A stretch of 64,000 nucleotides of DNA, taken from positions 1 through 64,000 of the forward strand of contig CAKUQY010000007.1 in assembly GCA_934675585.1 (NCBI GenBank), read 5' to 3'. This DNA is from an uncultured Opitutales bacterium (GTDB lineage Bacteria > Verrucomicrobiota > Verrucomicrobiia > Opitutales > UBA953). Made by a program: the position numbers and the translations under genes. The notes under the pieces are model-generated. The model was not told the origin of the DNA. It searched no databases and saw only the letters and a program-made list of their open reading frames with translations. This document shows, in pieces, positions 61,870-64,000 of the stretch (positions are counted from its first letter, which is position 1; every line of letters starts with the position of its first letter).

Positions 61870-62586
61870 ATGAAAAATCTCATTACAATTACAGCGCTCA
61901 TCGCTGCAGGTGCAATTGCTGCTAACGCAGAGACAAACTTAAACCCAGGTGCTAACTTCAGTGGTCTTAGCTGGACTCAATTGAACCTCACGACTCCATC
62001 GGGCGGCGAATTGAAACAAGGCAACTTGGGATTTAATTGGGAGGGAACACAAGGCGATTTGACCGATAGCTGGTCGCTTTTGTTTACGTTGACTACAAGT
62101 AGTACATCTACATCTGGCAAAAAGGATGTTTTTTCAACAAATCGTGGTGGTGGTGGAGCGACTGGCCTTGTACTTACCTTGGATTTTTCTGATTCAGCAT
62201 CACCGACAATTGGACTTTACGATGGAAAAGCGTCTGGTGGTGGTTCACCATTAGGCTCTGCAATAACCTTTACAAGTGGTCAAAATGTGATGTTGACATT
62301 TTTGAAGTATAATGACACTACGACAAACGCAGGAAAGTTTGTTCTTACGACTTATGATAGTAATGGTACAAAGCAGCAAGACACAATGTTTAAAGTTGCT
62401 AATAACCAGTCAAATTTGACATTCTTAAAAAACGGGAAAACTCGTCTTTGGACCAACAGTAGTGCAGAAACATTCTCGAACATTAAGTTGGCTTATGGTT
62501 CGGTGATTCCAGAACCATCTTCCTTTGGCTTATTGGCGGGTTTGGGTGCGTTGGCGTTGGTTGGTGCGCGTCGTCGCCGTCGCTAA
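61870..62586 (+). CDS. PEP-CTERM sorting-domain protein
   Basis: Secreted protein of 238 residues with a signal peptide (1-20, IAANA), a Ser/Thr/Gly-rich beta domain (residues about 30-205) resembling a lectin-like or autotransporter-associated fold, and a PEP-CTERM tail (IPEPSSFGLLAGLGALALVG, then Arg). It has no dispersed-word core. Its start at 61870 sits directly before the signal peptide. Presumably exported and processed by an exosortase encoded elsewhere. Confidence 0.85.
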   Translation: MKNLITITALIAAGAIAANAETNLNPGANFSGLSWTQLNLTTPSGGELKQGNLGFNWEGTQGDLTDSWSLLFTLTTSSTSTSGKKDVFSTNRGGGGATGLVLTLDFSDSASPTIGLYDGKASGGGSPLGSAITFTSGQNVMLTFLKYNDTTTNAGKFVLTTYDSNGTKQQDTMFKVANNQSNLTFLKNGKTRLWTNSSAETFSNIKLAYGSVIPEPSSFGLLAGLGALALVGARRRRR

Positions 62587-62644
62587 TGCGAAATGTTGAA
62601 ATTTAAAAGCTGAAATAATTTTAGACTTTTAAAGATAAAAAATG

Positions 62645-62679
62645 CGTTCCCGTGAGATTGATTTCGCGGGAACGTTTTT
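62645..62679 (+). terminator. Intrinsic terminator after the second PEP-CTERM gene, an inverted pair of the dispersed word
   Basis: CGTTCCCGTGA (62645-62655) pairs with TTCGCGGGAACG (62663-62674), then TTTTT. The rest of the gap to 63278 holds a perfect 9-bp stem at 62931-62950, copy C and dispersed-word copies. Confidence 0.85.
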
Positions 62680-63010
62680 AACCCCGATTGCGAGTAGCTC
62701 ATGCTCGCTCACTAACGTTCGCGGGAACGGCGAGAAAGTTGAAATTTTGCGACGGATTTTATTTTCGCGGGAACGCAGGAACGGGAAAGTTTTTTTTCAA
62801 CTACGAATAAACGCTAATTTACGCGAAGAAAATTTCAAGAGCGCTTCGCGAAAAGCGCGTTCCCGCGAAAATAGCGTCTGCGGCGAAAAGGTTTTTTGGG
62901 AAACGCGCGTGGAACGCGCAGCATGAAAAACCGCGGGTTTTAACCCGCGGGAACGCACAAAAATTATGTGCCTGTAAGGCGCAATTTTGCCGCGCGAGGG
63001 CTTGTGTTTT

Positions 63011-63230
63011 TTTTATTCACTCCCTTCGGGACTGGTGTTATTTTTGTTTTACCCCCACACGTGAGACGCGCATTCGCGCGACTATGACGATGACCGAGTT
63101 TGAAAATAACTGAAATAAAATTCGTTCGCTTTTTTGGGGGTTAGCCATCGCGGGAACGCGTTCCCGCAATTTCAGTGCCTTCGGTACAGTAAAGTTCCTA
63201 TTTTTTCCTAATCAGCCTACGGTTTTTCAT
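63011..63230 (-). repeat. Structured intergenic element, copy C
   Basis: Inverted relative to A and B. In place of the TAGCTTGCGATGGC (copy A) or CGCTTGCGATGGC (copy B) stretch it has the palindrome GCGGGAACGCGTTCCCGC (63150-63167) followed by GATGGC. It has the same approximately 70-bp internal insert as A, without the extra GTCATCGTCAT unit. Confidence 0.85.
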
Positions 63231-63278
63231 TTCCGCGTTCCCGCCATCCTCCCGTTCCCGCCGCGTTCCCGCGAAATT

Positions 63279-63851
63279 TTAGTTTTTAATGTTTAATTTT
63301 TTTAAAATGGGCGCGATGATTTCGATGGGCAGGCCGATAATATTTGAGAGTGGCTCGTCGTAGTGATCAATGATGAGTTCCCGCGCTTCTTGTGCGCCGT
63401 AAGCACCAGCTTTGTCGAGCGGATTGACGTGTTTAAAATATTCGCAGATTGTGTTGTCGTCGAGAGGTTTAAATGTCACATTGCAAGCTACAATGCGTTC
63501 ATCGCAAAGTTGTGTTGCTTTGCAAACGATGCAAACGCCCGTGTAAACGGTGTGAGTGTTCCCGCCAAGTTTTTTGAGCATGGCGCGCGCTTCGTTCATA
63601 TCGGCGGGTTTGTTTAAAACAACGTTCCCAAGCGCGACCGTCGTGTCGGCACCGAGAACGATTGCGTCGGGAAATTGCTTTGCGACGGCGAGGGCTTTTT
63701 GGCGTGCGTTGTAGGCAACGGCTTTTTGAGGATCGCCGTTGGGGTCTTCGTCTTCGACAATATCAGCCGTGCAAATTTTAAAATTAAAACCTGCAGCGGC
63801 GAGCAATTCACTGCGCCGCGGGGACGCCGATGCCAAAATAAATTCGCGCAT
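63279..63851 (-). CDS. maf: Maf-family nucleoside-triphosphate pyrophosphatase
   Basis: A 190-residue protein with ASASPRR at the N-terminus, a GADTTVALG-type segment (aspartate general base) and DKAGAYGAQE near the C-terminus, the Maf signatures. Maf proteins hydrolyse non-canonical or ordinary nucleotides such as dTTP and UTP. ATG at 63851 chosen because MREFILASASPRR is the usual start. It is one nucleotide behind the malQ stop (TAAaATG), so it is co-transcribed with malQ. Confidence 0.92.
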   Translation of the reverse strand: MREFILASASPRRSELLAAAGFNFKICTADIVEDEDPNGDPQKAVAYNARQKALAVAKQFPDAIVLGADTTVALGNVVLNKPADMNEARAMLKKLGGNTHTVYTGVCIVCKATQLCDERIVACNVTFKPLDDNTICEYFKHVNPLDKAGAYGAQEARELIIDHYDEPLSNIIGLPIEIIAPILKKLNIKN

Positions 63852-63852
63852 T

Positions 63853-63999
63853 TTAACAACGTCCGCTAATTTCAACAAGCGGGCGAATAAACGTTCCCGC
63901 GAGTTGATGTAATTGTTCAAGTTGCGCGTAAGTTAAGCGCCAAGTCCAATTGTTTTGCACCGTTCCCGGCTCGTTAAATCGCGCTTCTGTTCCAAGTCC
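63853..63999 (-). CDS. malQ: 4-alpha-glucanotransferase, C-terminal end (partial)
   Basis: The last 48 codons of a gene running off the window edge. GLGTEARFNEPGTVQNNWTW is the conserved C-terminal segment of GH77 MalQ, which transfers glucan chains between maltodextrins. The stop is at 63853-63855. The five codons just before the end include a dispersed-word AGT. Confidence 0.88.
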   Translation of the reverse strand, partial: GLGTEARFNEPGTVQNNWTWRLTYAQLEQLHQLAGTFIRPLVEISGRC

Positions 64000-64000
64000 C

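Larger units (their letters stand above)
1..64000. repeat. Dispersed GCGGGAACGC word, both orientations, window-wide
   Basis: The core GGGAACG (or CGTTCCC) recurs throughout, mostly within the longer form GCGGGAACGC. Counts by eye are 11 exact cores in 22105-23766 and 14 in 3196-5688, against an expectation of about 0.2 and 0.3 for one 7-mer plus its complement. It lies in coding and intergenic DNA. In coding DNA it is read as Ala-Gly-Thr, Arg-Glu-Arg, Gly-Asn-Ala, Ala-Phe-Pro, Val-Pro-Ala or Arg-Ser-Arg depending on frame and orientation. No cores were found in rpsB (56810-57649), tsf (57680-58270), 61870-62586 or about 46510-47180. Function unknown. Confidence 0.95.

Overview
The window reads as a continuous chromosomal segment of a Gram-negative bacterium, most likely a member of the Verrucomicrobiota (PVC group). 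The inference rests on two short secreted proteins ending in PEP-CTERM sorting tails, the mix of housekeeping genes, a DUF2851 protein, a pyrophosphate-type phosphofructokinase, an S-type sulfatase and an M60-like (mucin-targeting) metallopeptidase, which together suggest an anaerobic or gut-associated life. No phage, insertion sequence, CRISPR array, rRNA or tRNA gene was recognised.

Layout. 1-10 kb: leuA-argD, hrpB, a dCMP deaminase overlapping yqgE, a thioredoxin-fold lipoprotein, class I fumarase and an FmdB-like protein. 10.4-13.5 kb: a probable 6S RNA, then two exported ClpP-fold paralogues, one with and one without the catalytic triad, and sufS. 14.7-23.8 kb: a tight run with a Bax-inhibitor-1 protein, a cell-wall block (amidase, murJ, D,D-carboxypeptidase), a sulfatase, coaB and a CLC channel. 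24-33 kb: argJ, M42 peptidase, ddl, sdaAA, tex, a RodZ-like protein and PPi-dependent pfp. 33-43 kb: uvrA, an acyltransferase (minus strand), plsY-hom, M60-like peptidase, AEC transporter and folD. 43-47 kb: an intergenic repeat cluster, a PEP-CTERM protein, htpG and a motif-free patch with an acetyltransferase remnant. 47-59.8 kb: ribE, aroK, hinT, an orphan ABC ATPase, ispA, a TPR protein, DUF2851, purA, a DUF362-like protein, rpsB-tsf, a coiled-coil protein and a TatD-like hydrolase. 60-64 kb: an RRM protein, more intergenic repeats, a second PEP-CTERM protein, and maf with the 3' end of malQ on the minus strand.

The dominant unexplained feature is a short word, GCGGGAACGC / GCGTTCCCGC, scattered over the whole window in both orientations, in genes and between them. 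I counted 11 exact GGGAACG/CGTTCCC cores in the 1.66-kb CLC gene and 14 in the 2.49-kb hrpB gene, where chance predicts well under one in each. It is read in all six frames (AGT, RER, GNA, AFP, VPA, RSR). It is expanded in low-complexity linkers of exported proteins, forms the stems of several intrinsic terminators as inverted pairs, lies in the spacers of some promoters, and interrupts one copy of an intergenic repeat as an 18-bp palindrome. It is absent from rpsB, tsf, one PEP-CTERM gene and the acetyltransferase patch. The pattern resembles DNA uptake sequences or cyanobacterial HIP1, but the word is not one I know.

Other regulation visible in the DNA: many promoters of the form TTGnnn-N17-TAtAAT sit only 6-10 nt from the start codon, so several mRNAs are probably leaderless. 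Both PEP-CTERM genes have related promoters with poly-T tracts of different length between the -35 and -10 boxes, which suggests phase variation.
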